A program made the translations under genes and the position numbers. The notes beneath the pieces are model-generated. The model worked only from the letters and a program-made list of their open reading frames with translations. It was not told the DNA's origin and did no database searches. Shown here in pieces: positions 52,771-63,781 of a DNA stretch of 64,000 nucleotides (position 1 is the first letter of the stretch; each line of letters opens with the position of its first letter). Origin of the DNA: Rhodanobacteraceae bacterium (lineage in GTDB: Bacteria > Pseudomonadota > Gammaproteobacteria > Xanthomonadales > Rhodanobacteraceae); contig CP126120.1 in assembly GCA_030123585.1 (NCBI GenBank), forward strand, positions 62,001 through 126,000, given 5' to 3'.

Positions 52771-52825
52771 CGGATTCAGGCGGCAAGGTTCACGTGGCGA
52801 AATGCTAGCACCCGTTGGCTTTACC

Positions 52826-52943
52826 AATGCGATCGTCCCTGATCGCAGCTTCGTTGAAGAACAAGGCAAGATTCGGTATCCCGGAAGTCTGCGGGTCCGG
52901 AACGGGCTTCCTGCCCTGACTTCGCACAACAGCGGCTTCGGAA
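52826..52943. repeat. GCGATCGTCC dispersed element, copy 2
   Basis: TGCGATCGTCCCTGATCGCA GCTTCG ... CCCTGACTTCGCACAACAGC GGCTTCGGAA repeats the two ends of the 14515-14675 element. It fills the divergent spacer between ftsY and rsmD and so overlaps their promoters. Confidence 0.65.
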
Positions 52944-52950
52944 AAGGCGC

Positions 52951-54155
<1,205 letters not shown>

Positions 54156-54160
54156 TCGTC

Positions 54161-54778
54161 ATGCGCAAATTCCTTTTCATCGCCGCCGTCGCGTTGCTCG
54201 GCACGCTGGGGCTGAGCGCCTGCCAGAAGGGCGAACAGACCGGAACCGCCACCCAGGCCAAGGCCACGCGGCCGACCGATGCCGAAGTGGATGCGGCCGT
54301 CAAGGACTGCCTGGCCAAACATCCCAAGGCCTCTGCGCCGGCGACGTCGGGGACTGCCGCCGGGGCATCGGATTCGTCCGAAGAGGACGACATGTGCTCG
54401 CGCGCGAACGTCTCGGCTTCCACCTGGCAGCCGTACATGCAGCAGATCGTCACCGAAAACCTGGGCGACATCACGAACGCGCCGTACGCCTATTTCGTGC
54501 CCTCGGGCAAGTATCCGGAAAACCAGGGCGCGATCTCGCGCGTCCAGGACAGCTTGAACGGCACGATCATCGCCACGGTGCTGCCGGGCAACATGATCGC
54601 CGTGGGCGGCCCGGATTCCGCGACCACCGCGCAGGTGCTGGAAACCGCGTTCAAGCAGGCATCGCCGGGTTCGTTCAAGGGCGTGGTGGTGCTGTTCATG
54701 GGCGACAAGGCCGATGAGGCGGCGGTGAAGGCGGCCGTCGATCCGAGCGGCGCGACCTTGAAGTTCGCGCAGATGTAG
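54161..54778 (+). CDS. Unknown lipoprotein, 205 residues
   Basis: The lipobox is LGLSACQ near residue 21. The mature part has a low-complexity Ala/Ser/Thr section (ASAPATSGTAAGASDSSEED), then MCSRANVSASTWQPYMQQIV and an alpha/beta-looking end (GAISRVQDSLNGTIIATVLP GNMIAVGG; GVVVLFMGDKADEAAVKAAV). No family is recognised. It starts 5 bases after coaD and may be co-transcribed, though the link is not obvious. A strong hairpin follows 13 bases after its stop. Confidence 0.65.
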   Translation: MRKFLFIAAVALLGTLGLSACQKGEQTGTATQAKATRPTDAEVDAAVKDCLAKHPKASAPATSGTAAGASDSSEEDDMCSRANVSASTWQPYMQQIVTENLGDITNAPYAYFVPSGKYPENQGAISRVQDSLNGTIIATVLPGNMIAVGGPDSATTAQVLETAFKQASPGSFKGVVVLFMGDKADEAAVKAAVDPSGATLKFAQM

Positions 54779-54791
54779 TCAGTTCATCGAT

Positions 54792-54817
54792 CCCTTCCCC
54801 CGCTTGCGGGGGAAGGG
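54792..54817. terminator. Perfect 12-bp hairpin after the lipoprotein gene
   Basis: CCCTTCCCCCGC TT GCGGGGGAAGGG, followed by GGCCGAAGGCCGGATGGGGG. It could end the rsmD-coaD-lipoprotein transcript. The remaining 180 bases to lepA contain GGCCATCCATGGCC but no gene. Confidence 0.7.
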
Positions 54818-54995
54818 GGCCGAAGGCCGGATGGGGGCACGATGACGTGTCGCCGCAATCCGCACTTGACGTCCATGTCTTGGGCGCATGGATTGCTTCG
54901 TTGCCGGCCATCCATGGCCCGATCATTGTCGGATTACTCTCCGCGCCATGCGATAATCGCGGTTTTGCGCCTTCCTGCGCCACCCTCCGCGCGCC

Positions 54996-56786
54996 ATGCA
55001 GCAGATCCGCAACTTCTCCATCATCGCCCACGTCGATCACGGCAAGTCCACGCTGGCCGACCGCATCATCCAGATTTGCGGCGGACTGACCGAGCGCGAG
55101 ATGGAAGCGCAGGTGCTCGACGACAACCCGATCGAGCGCGAGCGCGGCATCACCATCAAGGCGCGTTCGGTGTCGCTGCCGTACACCGCGCGCGACGGCA
55201 AGGTCTATGAATTGAATTTCATCGACACGCCGGGCCACGTCGATTTTTCCTACGAGGTCTCGCGCTCGCTGGCCGCGTGCGAAGGCGCGCTGCTGGTGGT
55301 GGATGCCGCGCAGGGCGTCGAGGCGCAGTCGGTCGCGAACTGCTACACCGCGGTCGAGATGGGCCTGGAAGTGGTGCCGGTGCTCAACAAGATCGACCTG
55401 CCCACCGCCGACATCCCGAAGGTGAAAGAAGAGATCGAGGCGGTGATCGGCATCCATGCCGACGATGCGGTCGCGATCAGCGCCAAGACCGGCGAGAACG
55501 TGCGCGACGTGCTGGAGGCGATCGTCGCGCGCATCCCGCCGCCCAAGCCGCGCGACACCGACAAGCTGCAGGCGCTGATCATCGATTCCTGGTTCGACAA
55601 CTACCTCGGCGTGGTGTCGCTGGTGCGCGTGATGCAGGGCGAGATCAAGCCGCGCGACAAACTGCTGGTGATGTCCACCGGGCGCGCGCACGAGGTCGAG
55701 CAGGTCGGCGTGTTCACGCCCAAGCGCACGAAGACCGAAAAACTGGGCGCGGGCGAAGTCGGTTTCGTGTGCGCGTCGATCAAGGAAGTGCATGGCGCAC
55801 CGGTCGGCGACACGCTGACTTCGGCGGCCGATCCGGCGCCCAAACCGTTGCCGGGTTTCCAGCACATGCAGCCGCGCGTGTTTGCGGGATTGTTTCCGGT
55901 GTCCGCGGACGATTTCCCCGCGCTGCGCGAGGCGCTGGACAAGCTGCGCCTCAACGACGCCGCGCTGTTCTTCGAGCCGGAATCGTCCGAAGCGATGGGT
56001 TTCGGTTTCCGCTGCGGCTTCCTCGGGATGCTGCACATGGAAATCGTGCAGGAGCGGCTGGAGCGCGAATACGATTTGAATCTCGTCACCACCGCGCCGA
56101 CGGTGATGTACGAAGTCCTCAAAACCGACGGCGAGACGATGCTGCTGGACAACCCGGCCAAGCTGCCGGCCTCGCCGATGGTGCAGGAAATCCGCGAGCC
56201 GATCATCGTCGCCGACATCCTGACGCCGCCCGAGTACGTCGGCAACGTGATCACGCTGTGCGAGGAAAAGCGCGGCGTGCAGCGTTCCATCCAGTATCTC
56301 GCCAGCCAGGTGCGGATCAGCTACGAGCTGCCGCTGGCCGAAGTGGTGCTGGATTTCTTCGACAAATTGAAATCCGTCAGCCGTGGTTATGCCTCGATGG
56401 ATTACCACTTCGAGCGTTTCGAGGCCGGCCCGTTCGTGCGCGTGGACGTGCTGATCAACGGCGACCGGGTGGACGCGCTCAGCCTGATCGTGCATCGTGC
56501 GCAGGCCGACCGGCGCGGCCGCGACCTGGTCGAACGCATGCGCGAACTGATTCCGCGCCAGATGTTCGACGTCGCGATCCAGGCCGCGGTCGGCGCGCAG
56601 ATCATCGCGCGCTCGACGGTGAAGGCGTTGCGCAAGAACGTGCTGGCCAAGTGCTACGGCGGCGACGTTTCGCGCAAGAAGAAGCTGCTGGAGAAACAGA
56701 AGGAAGGCAAGAAACGCATGAAGCAGGTCGGCCGCGTGGAGATTCCGCAGGAAGCGTTTCTGGCAGTGTTGCGCACGGACAAGTGA
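54996..56786 (+). CDS. lepA: Elongation factor 4 (LepA)
   Basis: The protein has 596 residues. GTPase motifs are [29 protein letters not shown] and [11 protein letters not shown]; the LepA C-terminal domain ends [20 protein letters not shown]. LepA is a translational GTPase that aids ribosome function under stress and initiation. ATG 54996 gives [16 protein letters not shown], the standard start. It leads the lepA-lepB-DUF4845-rnc-era-recO series, separated from lepB by a 245-base repeat-filled spacer. Confidence 0.97.
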   Translation: MQQIRNFSIIAHVDHGKSTLADRIIQICGGLTEREMEAQVLDDNPIERERGITIKARSVSLPYTARDGKVYELNFIDTPGHVDFSYEVSRSLAACEGALLVVDAAQGVEAQSVANCYTAVEMGLEVVPVLNKIDLPTADIPKVKEEIEAVIGIHADDAVAISAKTGENVRDVLEAIVARIPPPKPRDTDKLQALIIDSWFDNYLGVVSLVRVMQGEIKPRDKLLVMSTGRAHEVEQVGVFTPKRTKTEKLGAGEVGFVCASIKEVHGAPVGDTLTSAADPAPKPLPGFQHMQPRVFAGLFPVSADDFPALREALDKLRLNDAALFFEPESSEAMGFGFRCGFLGMLHMEIVQERLEREYDLNLVTTAPTVMYEVLKTDGETMLLDNPAKLPASPMVQEIREPIIVADILTPPEYVGNVITLCEEKRGVQRSIQYLASQVRISYELPLAEVVLDFFDKLKSVSRGYASMDYHFERFEAGPFVRVDVLINGDRVDALSLIVHRAQADRRGRDLVERMRELIPRQMFDVAIQAAVGAQIIARSTVKALRKNVLAKCYGGDVSRKKKLLEKQKEGKKRMKQVGRVEIPQEAFLAVLRTDK

Positions 56787-56807
56787 GCGAAGCCGGGAAT
56801 CGAGCGG

Positions 56808-56884
56808 GTAGGTTGGGCTGAATGCAATGAAGCCCAACGCTGGATCGCACGGCGTTGGGCTTCGCGTTGCTCAGCCCAACCTAC
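56808..56884. repeat. Dispersed AGGTTGGGCT palindrome, copy 3
   Basis: GGTAGGTTGGGCTGAATGCA ATGAAGCCCAACGCTGG ... GCGTTGGGCTTCGCGTTGCT CAGCCCAACCTAC: both outer and inner arms pair well. It is the cleanest of the three copies. Confidence 0.85.
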
Positions 56885-56937
56885 TTCGCGGACGGACAAG
56901 GCGATGTCAGACGTACGTCGGGATGACCAAAGGCACT

Positions 56938-56986
56938 GGATTCCGGGTTCCGTCGCCCATGAAGCTGGCGCCGGCCCCGGAATGAC
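56938..56986. repeat. TCATTCCGGGG-family repeat, partial
   Basis: GGATTCCGGGTTCCGTCGCC CATGAAGCTGGCGCCGGCCC CGGAATGACG matches one half of the two-part repeats seen elsewhere. It lies 45 bases before lepB. Confidence 0.75.
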
Positions 56987-57031
56987 GAATCAAACCGAGA
57001 CGCCGTCGCGGGCAACGAGAAGGAACACGCA

Positions 57032-57943
57032 GTGAAGAAAGACGCATTGGGTACCGTGGTGCTGGTGGCGATCGTCGCGATCTGCATCTACATCTGGTAC
57101 AAGACCTCCGACTTCGCGCTGGCGCTGGTGCTGATCACGGCCGCGTTCTTCGTGGTCTGGCTGGGCGACAAGCTGCTGTTCGCGCGCAGGCGGCGCGAAC
57201 GGGCGGCGAGCGAAGGCCAGAAGCCGCACGAGCCTGTGCTGGTCGATTACGCGCGCTCGTTCTTCCCGGTGATCCTCGCGGTGCTGCTGTTCCGCACCTT
57301 CCTGCTCGAACCGTTCCGGATTCCTTCGGGTTCGATGATGCCGACCCTGCTGGTCGGCGATTTCGTGCTGGTCAACAAGTTCGCCTACGGCCTGCGCCTG
57401 CCGGTGACCAACACCAGGATCCTCGGTGCACTGGACAGCGGCGAACCGCAGCGCGGCGACATCGCGGTGTTCCGCTACCCGCTGAACCCGAAAGAGGATT
57501 ACATCAAGCGCATCATCGGCTTGCCGGGCGACACCGTCACGGTCAAGGGCGAACAGGTGTCCATCAACGGCAAACCGTTGCCGCAGACCCTGATCGGTCC
57601 GTATCGCGGCACCGACAAGGTCAGCATCCAGATGCAGGAAAACCCCATGATGTCGCCGGTCACGTTGCACGAGGAAGAGCTCGCCGGCGTCAAGCACCAG
57701 ATCCTGCAGTTCGGCTACATCGAACCGTACAACTGCACCGGTTCGGGCGGGGAGGCGCTGCCCGACGGCGGCTGCCGGTGGACCGTGCCGGCCGGGCATT
57801 ACTTCGCGATGGGCGACAACCGCGACGACAGCGAGGACAGCCGCTTCTGGGGCTTCGTGCCGGAAGGCAACCTGGCCGGCAAGGCGTTCTTCATCTGGTT
57901 CAGCCTCGCCGACTGGCATCGCATCGGCACGGTGTTGCACTGA
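57032..57943 (+). CDS. lepB: Signal peptidase I (LepB)
   Basis: The protein has 303 residues. Two N-terminal helices precede the catalytic domain. The serine is in FRIPSGSMMPTLLVGDFVLV, the lysine in KEDYIKRIIGLPGD, and the closing box is GDNRDDSEDSRFWGFVP. LepB removes signal peptides from exported proteins. The start is GTG 57032 after GAGAAGGAACACGCA. A short spacer segment ending GGCAGCGTGTTGCATTAA at 58017 echoes its own 3' end (GGCACGGTGTTGCACTGA). Confidence 0.95.
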   Translation: MKKDALGTVVLVAIVAICIYIWYKTSDFALALVLITAAFFVVWLGDKLLFARRRRERAASEGQKPHEPVLVDYARSFFPVILAVLLFRTFLLEPFRIPSGSMMPTLLVGDFVLVNKFAYGLRLPVTNTRILGALDSGEPQRGDIAVFRYPLNPKEDYIKRIIGLPGDTVTVKGEQVSINGKPLPQTLIGPYRGTDKVSIQMQENPMMSPVTLHEEELAGVKHQILQFGYIEPYNCTGSGGEALPDGGCRWTVPAGHYFAMGDNRDDSEDSRFWGFVPEGNLAGKAFFIWFSLADWHRIGTVLH

Positions 57944-58114
57944 CGCGTGGTGTGCGCCGGTCACGAAATGGACAACTGATCCCGCGCCCGCGTCGCACGG
58001 GCAGCGTGTTGCATTAAGCTCTTGGCGTCCTGCGGGGTCCCGCGGGCGGCGCGCGCGTTGCGGCGCGGGCGACGGGCGAGCAAATCCCAAACGCAGTTCG
58101 AAGGGGGCGACTCC

Positions 58115-58495
58115 ATGAAACGTCAATCGGGCATCACCCTGGTCGGGTTCGTGATCATCCTGGTGGTGGTGGCATTTTTCGGATACACAGCGATGAAACT
58201 GGTGCCGGCCTACATGGAATACATGGGCGTGGTGAAGGCCATGAACCAGATCGCCACCGAACCCAACCTCGCCAGCAAGTCGCCCGAACAGATCCGTTCC
58301 GACCTCGGCTTCAAGGGCAGTTTCCAGTACGTCGACGACGCCACCCTCAAGGGCGGGAACATCCAGATCCTGAACAGTTCGAGCGGCTCGGTGTTGCAGG
58401 TGAGTTACGACAAGAAGATCCCGTGGCTCTACAACATCGATTTCCTGGTGCACTTCCAGAAGTCGGTGCCGCTGAAAGTGCAGTTGCAGGAATGA
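58115..58495 (+). CDS. DUF4845 domain protein
   Basis: The protein has 126 residues. A single N-terminal membrane segment ([26 protein letters not shown]) resembles a type IV pilin-like start ([13 protein letters not shown]), and the rest is a small soluble domain ([40 protein letters not shown]). DUF4845 genes sit between lepB and rnc in many betas and gammas; function unknown. ATG 58115 is preceded by AGGGGGCGACTCC. Confidence 0.9.
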   Translation: MKRQSGITLVGFVIILVVVAFFGYTAMKLVPAYMEYMGVVKAMNQIATEPNLASKSPEQIRSDLGFKGSFQYVDDATLKGGNIQILNSSSGSVLQVSYDKKIPWLYNIDFLVHFQKSVPLKVQLQE

Positions 58496-58496
58496 C

Positions 58497-59156
58497 GTGA
58501 AGCCGGGTTATCGCTTCGGCGACGAGTCGTTGCTGGAACTCGCGCTGACCCACCGCAGCGCCGGGCGTCCCAACAACGAGCGGCTGGAATTCCTTGGCGA
58601 CGCGCTGGTCAACCTGGTGGTCGCCGAAATGCTGTATGACGCGCGGCCGCGCGCCAGCGAGGGCGAGTTGTCGCGCCTGCGCGCGCAACTGGTGAGCGAG
58701 CCGGCGCTGGCCGAACGCGCGCGCGAACTGCAGCTTGGCGATGCGCTCAAGCTCGGCTCCGGCGAACTGAAGAGCGGCGGGTTCCGGCGCGATTCCATCC
58801 TCGCCGACGCCTTCGAGGCGCTGGCCGCGGCGATCCATCGCGACGGCGGGTTCGAGGCGTGCCGCGCGTGGCTGCGCGAAGTCTTCGCCAAGCCGCTGGC
58901 GGCGGTCGGGGCGCCGCAGAAGGATCCGAAGACGCTGTTGCAGGAATGGCTGCAGGGCCGCGGCCTGCCGCTGCCGCGTTATGAATTGCTGGCCAAGCAC
59001 GGCGAGGAACACGCGCGCAGGTTCGACGTGGCCTGCGCGATCGACCAGCCGCGCGCGGCACGCTTCGAAGGCAGCGGCGGCAGCCGGCGCGCGGCCGAGC
59101 AGCAGGCGGCCGAAGCGATGTTGGGGTTTCTTGTCGACAGCGAACACCATGAGTGA
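58497..59156 (+). CDS. rnc: Ribonuclease III
   Basis: The protein has 219 residues. The RNase III signature is [20 protein letters not shown], and the second catalytic acidic site is [15 protein letters not shown]. The dsRNA-binding domain is near the C-terminus ([37 protein letters not shown]). It processes rRNA precursors and other double-stranded RNA. GTG 58497 starts one base after the DUF4845 stop. The 3' end overlaps era by 8 bases. Confidence 0.96.
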   Translation: MKPGYRFGDESLLELALTHRSAGRPNNERLEFLGDALVNLVVAEMLYDARPRASEGELSRLRAQLVSEPALAERARELQLGDALKLGSGELKSGGFRRDSILADAFEALAAAIHRDGGFEACRAWLREVFAKPLAAVGAPQKDPKTLLQEWLQGRGLPLPRYELLAKHGEEHARRFDVACAIDQPRAARFEGSGGSRRAAEQQAAEAMLGFLVDSEHHE

Positions 59157-60042
59157 ATCCTTCCGTTGCGGCAACGTCGCGATCGTCGGCCGCCCGAACG
59201 TCGGCAAGTCCACGCTGCTGAACGCGCTGGTCGATGCGCACCTGTCGATCGTGACGCCGCGCGCGCACACCACGCGCCAGCGCATACTCGGCATCGCCAA
59301 TTCCGCAGGCGGGCAGATCGTCTATCTCGACACGCCGGGCCTGCACCGCGAGGCGAAGCGCGCGATCAACCGCAGCCTCAATCGCGCGGTGCACGCGGCG
59401 ATCGCCGACGCGGACGTCGCGGTGCAGGTGATCGCGGCGGAACGCTGGGACGACGAGGACGCCGCGGTGTATGCGGCGCTGGCCGGGCGCGGCATCCCGC
59501 GCCTGCTGGCAGTCAACAAGGTCGACAAGGTTGCGGCCAAGGAAAAGTTGCTGCCGTTCGTCGAAACGCTGGCGCGCGACCGCGCGTGGGACGCGGTGTT
59601 CATGGTCAGCGCCGAAAAACGTTCGGGCCTCGCCGAACTCGAGCGCGCGATCCTTGCGCACCTGCCCGAGGGCGAAGCGCGCTACGACTCGGAGAGTTAC
59701 ACCGACCGCAGCGAGCGCTTCCTCGCCGCCGAGTTGGTGCGCGAACAATTGATGCGCCAGCTGGGCGAGGAATTGCCGTACGCCACCACGGTCGAGGTCG
59801 AGCGCTTCGAGGATCGCGCCGACGGCGTCACCGAAATCGCCGCGGTGGTCTGGGTGGAGCGCGAGGGCCAGAAGGCCATCGTGATCGGCGTCGGCGGGCG
59901 CCGCGCCAAGGCCATCGGCAGCGCCGCGCGGCGCGCGATCGAGGAGCTGCTGGGCCGGCGCGTGTTCCTGAAGTTGTGGGTGCGGGTGCGCGCCGGCTGG
60001 TCGGACGACGAGGCGGCGTTGAAGCAATTCGGGTATGAGTAG
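59149..60042 (+). CDS. era: GTPase Era
   Basis: The protein has 297 residues. GTPase motifs: [37 protein letters not shown] and AVNKVDKV. The C-terminal KH domain contains [28 protein letters not shown]. Era binds the 3' end of 16S rRNA and aids 30S assembly. ATG 59149 overlaps the rnc stop, so the two are coupled. A heptamer-armed hairpin follows its stop at once. Confidence 0.96.
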   Translation: MSESFRCGNVAIVGRPNVGKSTLLNALVDAHLSIVTPRAHTTRQRILGIANSAGGQIVYLDTPGLHREAKRAINRSLNRAVHAAIADADVAVQVIAAERWDDEDAAVYAALAGRGIPRLLAVNKVDKVAAKEKLLPFVETLARDRAWDAVFMVSAEKRSGLAELERAILAHLPEGEARYDSESYTDRSERFLAAELVREQLMRQLGEELPYATTVEVERFEDRADGVTEIAAVVWVEREGQKAIVIGVGGRRAKAIGSAARRAIEELLGRRVFLKLWVRVRAGWSDDEAALKQFGYE

Positions 60043-60044
60043 AG

Positions 60045-60138
60045 CGGGAATCGGGAATGGGGATTCGGGAATCGTAGAAGCCGAAAGCCGAGCGGCTATG
60101 CTTTTCGATTCTCCATTCTCGATTCCCGATTCCCGGCT
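60045..60138. repeat. Heptamer-armed hairpin, GGGAATC type, between era and recO
   Basis: Left arm CGGGAATCGGGAATGGGGAT TCGGGAATCG (60045-60074); right arm TCGATTCTCCATTCTCGATT CCCGATTCCCGG (60105-60136). The centre AAGCCGAGCGGCTATGCTTT also folds. The recO start follows within 8 bases, so this hairpin occupies its ribosome-site region. It parallels the GGGACTC-type element at 33829-34131. Confidence 0.8.
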
Positions 60139-60143
60139 TTTCG

Positions 60144-60857
60144 ATGCGCATCACCCAACAACCCGCGTATGTCCTGCACGCCCGCCCTTGGCGCGAGACC
60201 AGCCTGCTGCTGGAAACCTTCACCCGCGATTTTGGACGGGTGGGCCTGGTCGCGCGCGGCGTGCGCGGGGCGCGTGCGCGCCTGCCGCGTTCCCTGCTGG
60301 AACCGATGCAGGCGTTGCGCCTCGGCTGGAGCGGCCGCGGCGAGTTGCAGACTCTGACGTCGGCCGAACCTGATGGCCCGGTGTGTGCGTTGCGCGGCGA
60401 CGCGCTGTTGTCCGCGCTGTACGTGAATGAATTGCTGGTGCGCCTGACCGCGCGCAACGATCCGCATCCCGGCCTGTTCGACCGTTACGCGGCGCTGCTC
60501 AGCGAGTTGTCAGGGACCTCGTTGCTCGCATGGCGGTTGCGCTGCTTCGAGCGCGATCTGCTGGCCGCGCTCGGCTACGCGATGCAGCTCGAGACGGCGG
60601 CCGACACCGGCGCAGCGATCGATCCCGCAACGACCTACGACTATCTGCCCGAGCAGGGCGCGGTCGCCGTCGGCAGCCATCCCGGCGGGGTGCGTGTGCG
60701 CGGCTCGGCCTTGCTGTCGCTGGCTTCCGGCGCATCGCCTGTCGCTGAAGACCTTGCCGCCCTGCGCCGCTTGATGCGCGCGCTGATCGGTGCGCACGTG
60801 GGCGAGCGCGGTCTGCAGTCGTGGCGGGTGCTGGCAGGCCCGCTGCGCTCCGGCTGA
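60144..60857 (+). CDS. recO: DNA repair protein RecO
   Basis: The protein has 237 residues. The OB-fold N-terminus reads QQPAYVLHARPWRETSLLLE TFTRDFGRVGLVARGVRG, followed by the helical domain (LYVNELLVRLTARNDPHPGLFDRY) and FERDLLAALGYAMQL. RecO loads RecA with RecR at gaps. The start ATG 60144 lies within the end of a hairpin repeat. It closes the rnc-era-recO order. Confidence 0.94.
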   Translation: MRITQQPAYVLHARPWRETSLLLETFTRDFGRVGLVARGVRGARARLPRSLLEPMQALRLGWSGRGELQTLTSAEPDGPVCALRGDALLSALYVNELLVRLTARNDPHPGLFDRYAALLSELSGTSLLAWRLRCFERDLLAALGYAMQLETAADTGAAIDPATTYDYLPEQGAVAVGSHPGGVRVRGSALLSLASGASPVAEDLAALRRLMRALIGAHVGERGLQSWRVLAGPLRSG

Positions 60858-60860
60858 CGC

Positions 60861-61592
60861 TCACGCGTCGGCTTCGAGCTCCGCGTGCAGCGCCGCGCGG
60901 GTTTCCGCGAGGGCGTTCCGGAACACCGTCAGCGTAGCCTGCACCTCGTCGTCTTCGGCGCCGGTCGCCAGCGCGCGATGCAGCGCGGCGCTGGCCTGGG
61001 CCAGCGCCTGGGCGCCACAGAAACCGCAGGACGCGCGCAGCCGGTGCAGGGTCGGGCGCAGTGCCTGCGGATTGCGGGTGGAGTGTTCGACTTCGTCCTG
61101 GACCTTGGGCAGTTCCTGTTCCGCGAACAGCCGGCGCAGCCGCGCCACCGCCTCCGGCGATCCGCAAGCGCGCAGTGCGTCGTCGTCGTCGAGCGGCGAG
61201 CCGGCGCGCGTGCAGCCGTGTCGTTGCAGCAACGCGTGCAGGGTTTCGAGTTCCATCGGCTTGGCCAGCACCTCCGCGAAGCCCGCCCGCAACAGGGGCG
61301 CCGTCCCGGAATCGCCCGCCGCGCTGGTGGCGATGGCCGGCGTCGTACGCGACGCCGCGCCGGGGTCGGCGCGCAGCGTCGCCAGCACCGCGTCGCCGTG
61401 CAGGGCCGGCAAGTGCTGGTCGAGCATCAGCAGATCCCAGCGCCGGGTGCGGGCCAGCTCCAGCGCGGTCGGGCCGTCGGCGCAATCGACCACCTCGGCG
61501 CCGCAGGCGGCAATGGCTTCGCGCAGGAAATCGCGGCTGACCGGGTCGTCCTCGGCCAGGAGGACCCTGAAACGGCTGGCTTCCTTGTCCAT
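60861..61592 (-). CDS. Response-regulator receiver domain fused to an Hpt domain
   Basis: The protein has 243 residues. Receiver: acidic pair LLAEDDPVSRDFL, phospho-acceptor aspartate in LLMLDQHLPALHG, and lysine in VLAKPMELETL. Hpt-like C-terminal half: LHRLRASCGFCGAQAL with the phosphorylatable His in an HxLRAS context (arginine instead of the usual lysine). No DNA-binding domain and no kinase gene adjacent, so it is an orphan phosphorelay intermediate. ATG 61592; tail-to-tail with recO 3 bases apart. Confidence 0.85.
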   Translation of the reverse strand: MDKEASRFRVLLAEDDPVSRDFLREAIAACGAEVVDCADGPTALELARTRRWDLLMLDQHLPALHGDAVLATLRADPGAASRTTPAIATSAAGDSGTAPLLRAGFAEVLAKPMELETLHALLQRHGCTRAGSPLDDDDALRACGSPEAVARLRRLFAEQELPKVQDEVEHSTRNPQALRPTLHRLRASCGFCGAQALAQASAALHRALATGAEDDEVQATLTVFRNALAETRAALHAELEADA

Positions 61593-61667
61593 GGTCGGCC
61601 TCCGTTGGCATCCGTTCGGATGCGGGCTGGCACAATCGGGGGTCACTGATACCCGAAAAGAACGTTC

Positions 61668-63695
61668 GTGACAAGTTGGGGCCGAATCCTGGTGACGGGC
61701 TGCTTGCTGCTCGCGTGCGGGTGCGCGCAGGCCGCCGTGCGCATGCGCGCGGCGACGCTGGCGTTGTCGGGCGTCAGCCTCGCCGACGTGCGCATGGATG
61801 CTTCGCTGGGCGCCGACGGCCGTCCGCAGTTGCAGCTCGACGCCGCCAGGGTCTCGATCCCGGCCATGGGCTGGCGCGACGTGGCCTTGTCGTTGCACGG
61901 CGAACCGCAGCGCGCCGGCGGCAGCGCCTGGCGGTTCGTCGGCCATGTGGAAACCAGGCGCGCGCCGGGCGGGGCCTTGGCGGGCGCCGACGTTGACATC
62001 CTGTACGACCCCGGCGGCGGCACGCTGGAAGTGGACGTCAAGCAGGGCAAGAGCAACCTGCATGCGCTGCTGCCGCTGGACCAGACCAGCCACGTGCAGA
62101 TGACGGTCGCCGCGCTGCCGCTGGCGTGGCTGCGCGGCGTGCTGGACGCCGCGTGGCCGGGCGGCCGCCTCAACGGCGGCAGCGTCGACGGCACCGTGGC
62201 GCTGGACCTCGCGCCCGAGGGCACCCGCGTGTCCGGCCGCGTCGATCTGGCCGGGGTCGACCTCGACAGCAAGGCGGGCAACATCGCGGCGCAGAAGCTC
62301 GCGGGCAGCGGAAGCTTCCTGATCGAAAACGGCCCGGTCTCGACCAACCTGATGTTCGATGGCACCTTGAGCGGCGGGCAGATGCTGACGGGGCCGGTGT
62401 ACGCGCAGTTGCCGGCGCATCCGGTCAACCTGCACGTGAGCGCCACACTGGGCGTCGCGGGCATCTCCATCGATTCGCTCGATTTCGACGATCGCGACGC
62501 GCTGAGGTTGTCCGGCGGCCTCGGCTTCGACCGCAAGGGCAATCTCGACCGGCTCGACCTCAAGCGTTTCGCGGCCAGGTTTCCGGCGGCCTACACGCGC
62601 TACGGCACCACGCTGGTCCAGAATCTCACGGGGCTCGCGAAGCTCGGCATTTCCGGCAGCGTGAGCGGATCGCTGGACATGGGCCCCGGCGGTTTCAAGG
62701 CTTTTGACCTCGCCGCCAACGACGTGTCCATCGACAGCCGCGGCGCCGGCATCGCGGTGGCGAGTCTGGACGGCAAGGTCGACTGGCGCGCGAAGACGTC
62801 GCGGCCCGCCACCACGCTGGGCTGGGATGCGCTGGCGCTGTACCGGATCGCGTTCGGCCCGGCGAAACTCGCGTTGGAGGACCGCAACGGCACGCTGGTG
62901 CTGGAGCGCCCGGTGACGACCGGCGTGCTGGGCGGCTCGTTCCTGCTCAACCAGTTCGCGTGGCGGCCGGATGCCGGCAAGTCGCAGCGCCTGTCCGCGT
63001 CGTTCGCGGTCACTGACGTCGACATGCCCGAACTGTGCAAGGCGTTCGGCTGGCCGGCGTTCGGCGGCAAGCTGGGCGGCGCGGTGCCAGAACTCAGTTA
63101 CCACGGCGACGACCTGGTGTTCGGCGGCGGGTTGTCGCTGAACATATTTGGCGGCTCGGTCAGCGTCACCAACCTCAGCATGCGTCATCCGTTCGGCACG
63201 GCGCCCGAACTTGCCGCCGACATCGACCTGCAGCAACTGGACCTCGCCCAGATCACCGGCGTGTTCGACTTCGGCCAGATCACGGGCCGCATGGATGGCG
63301 GCATCCACGGCCTCGAACTGGTCGGCTGGAAGCCCACCGCGTTCAGCGCGCATCTGGCCGCTAATGGCGGCGGCAGGATCAGCCAGCACGCGATCAAGAG
63401 CCTCACCGAGGTCGGCGGCGGCGGCATCGCGGGCGGCCTGCAGGGCATGGCGCTGCGCCTGTTCAAGACCTTCGGCTATTCGCGCATCGGCCTCAGTTGC
63501 GTGCTGGCCCAGGGCGTCTGCACGATGGGCGGCATCAGCCCCGACCCCGATCCGCGCGACGACGGCTACACCATCGTGGAAGGCAGCGGCTTGCCGCGCA
63601 TCACCGTGATCGGCCATCAGCGCGCGGTGGATTGGGTGACGCTGGTGAACCGCCTGAAGTCGGCGACGGAAGGCAATGGCCCCGTGATCAAATAG
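61668..63695 (+). CDS. ydbH: YdbH-like AsmA-clan protein
   Basis: The protein has 675 residues. A signal peptide or anchor (ILVTGCLLLACGCAQAA) opens it; the bulk is beta-rich with repeated short strands and the family C-terminus (YSRIGLSCVLAQGVCTMGGI; GLPRITVIGHQRAVDWVTLV). E. coli YdbH acts with TamB and YhdP in moving phospholipids to the outer membrane, with YnbE and YdbL encoded next to it. The start is GTG 61668. The gene is followed by a YdbL-like lipoprotein at 63782. Confidence 0.85.
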   Translation: MTSWGRILVTGCLLLACGCAQAAVRMRAATLALSGVSLADVRMDASLGADGRPQLQLDAARVSIPAMGWRDVALSLHGEPQRAGGSAWRFVGHVETRRAPGGALAGADVDILYDPGGGTLEVDVKQGKSNLHALLPLDQTSHVQMTVAALPLAWLRGVLDAAWPGGRLNGGSVDGTVALDLAPEGTRVSGRVDLAGVDLDSKAGNIAAQKLAGSGSFLIENGPVSTNLMFDGTLSGGQMLTGPVYAQLPAHPVNLHVSATLGVAGISIDSLDFDDRDALRLSGGLGFDRKGNLDRLDLKRFAARFPAAYTRYGTTLVQNLTGLAKLGISGSVSGSLDMGPGGFKAFDLAANDVSIDSRGAGIAVASLDGKVDWRAKTSRPATTLGWDALALYRIAFGPAKLALEDRNGTLVLERPVTTGVLGGSFLLNQFAWRPDAGKSQRLSASFAVTDVDMPELCKAFGWPAFGGKLGGAVPELSYHGDDLVFGGGLSLNIFGGSVSVTNLSMRHPFGTAPELAADIDLQQLDLAQITGVFDFGQITGRMDGGIHGLELVGWKPTAFSAHLAANGGGRISQHAIKSLTEVGGGGIAGGLQGMALRLFKTFGYSRIGLSCVLAQGVCTMGGISPDPDPRDDGYTIVEGSGLPRITVIGHQRAVDWVTLVNRLKSATEGNGPVIK

Positions 63696-63781
63696 GGGAA
63701 CCACCGGATAACCTGCCGCGTTCCGCGGTGTAGACTCAAGCGACCATGCGGGATCCGCCGCACGTTCACCGGAGAGACACC

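Noticed and set aside
61593..63704. N-terminal 700-codon extension of the receiver-Hpt frame
   Set aside because: The extension is antisense to ydbH and low-complexity; the receiver domain begins naturally at ATG 61592.
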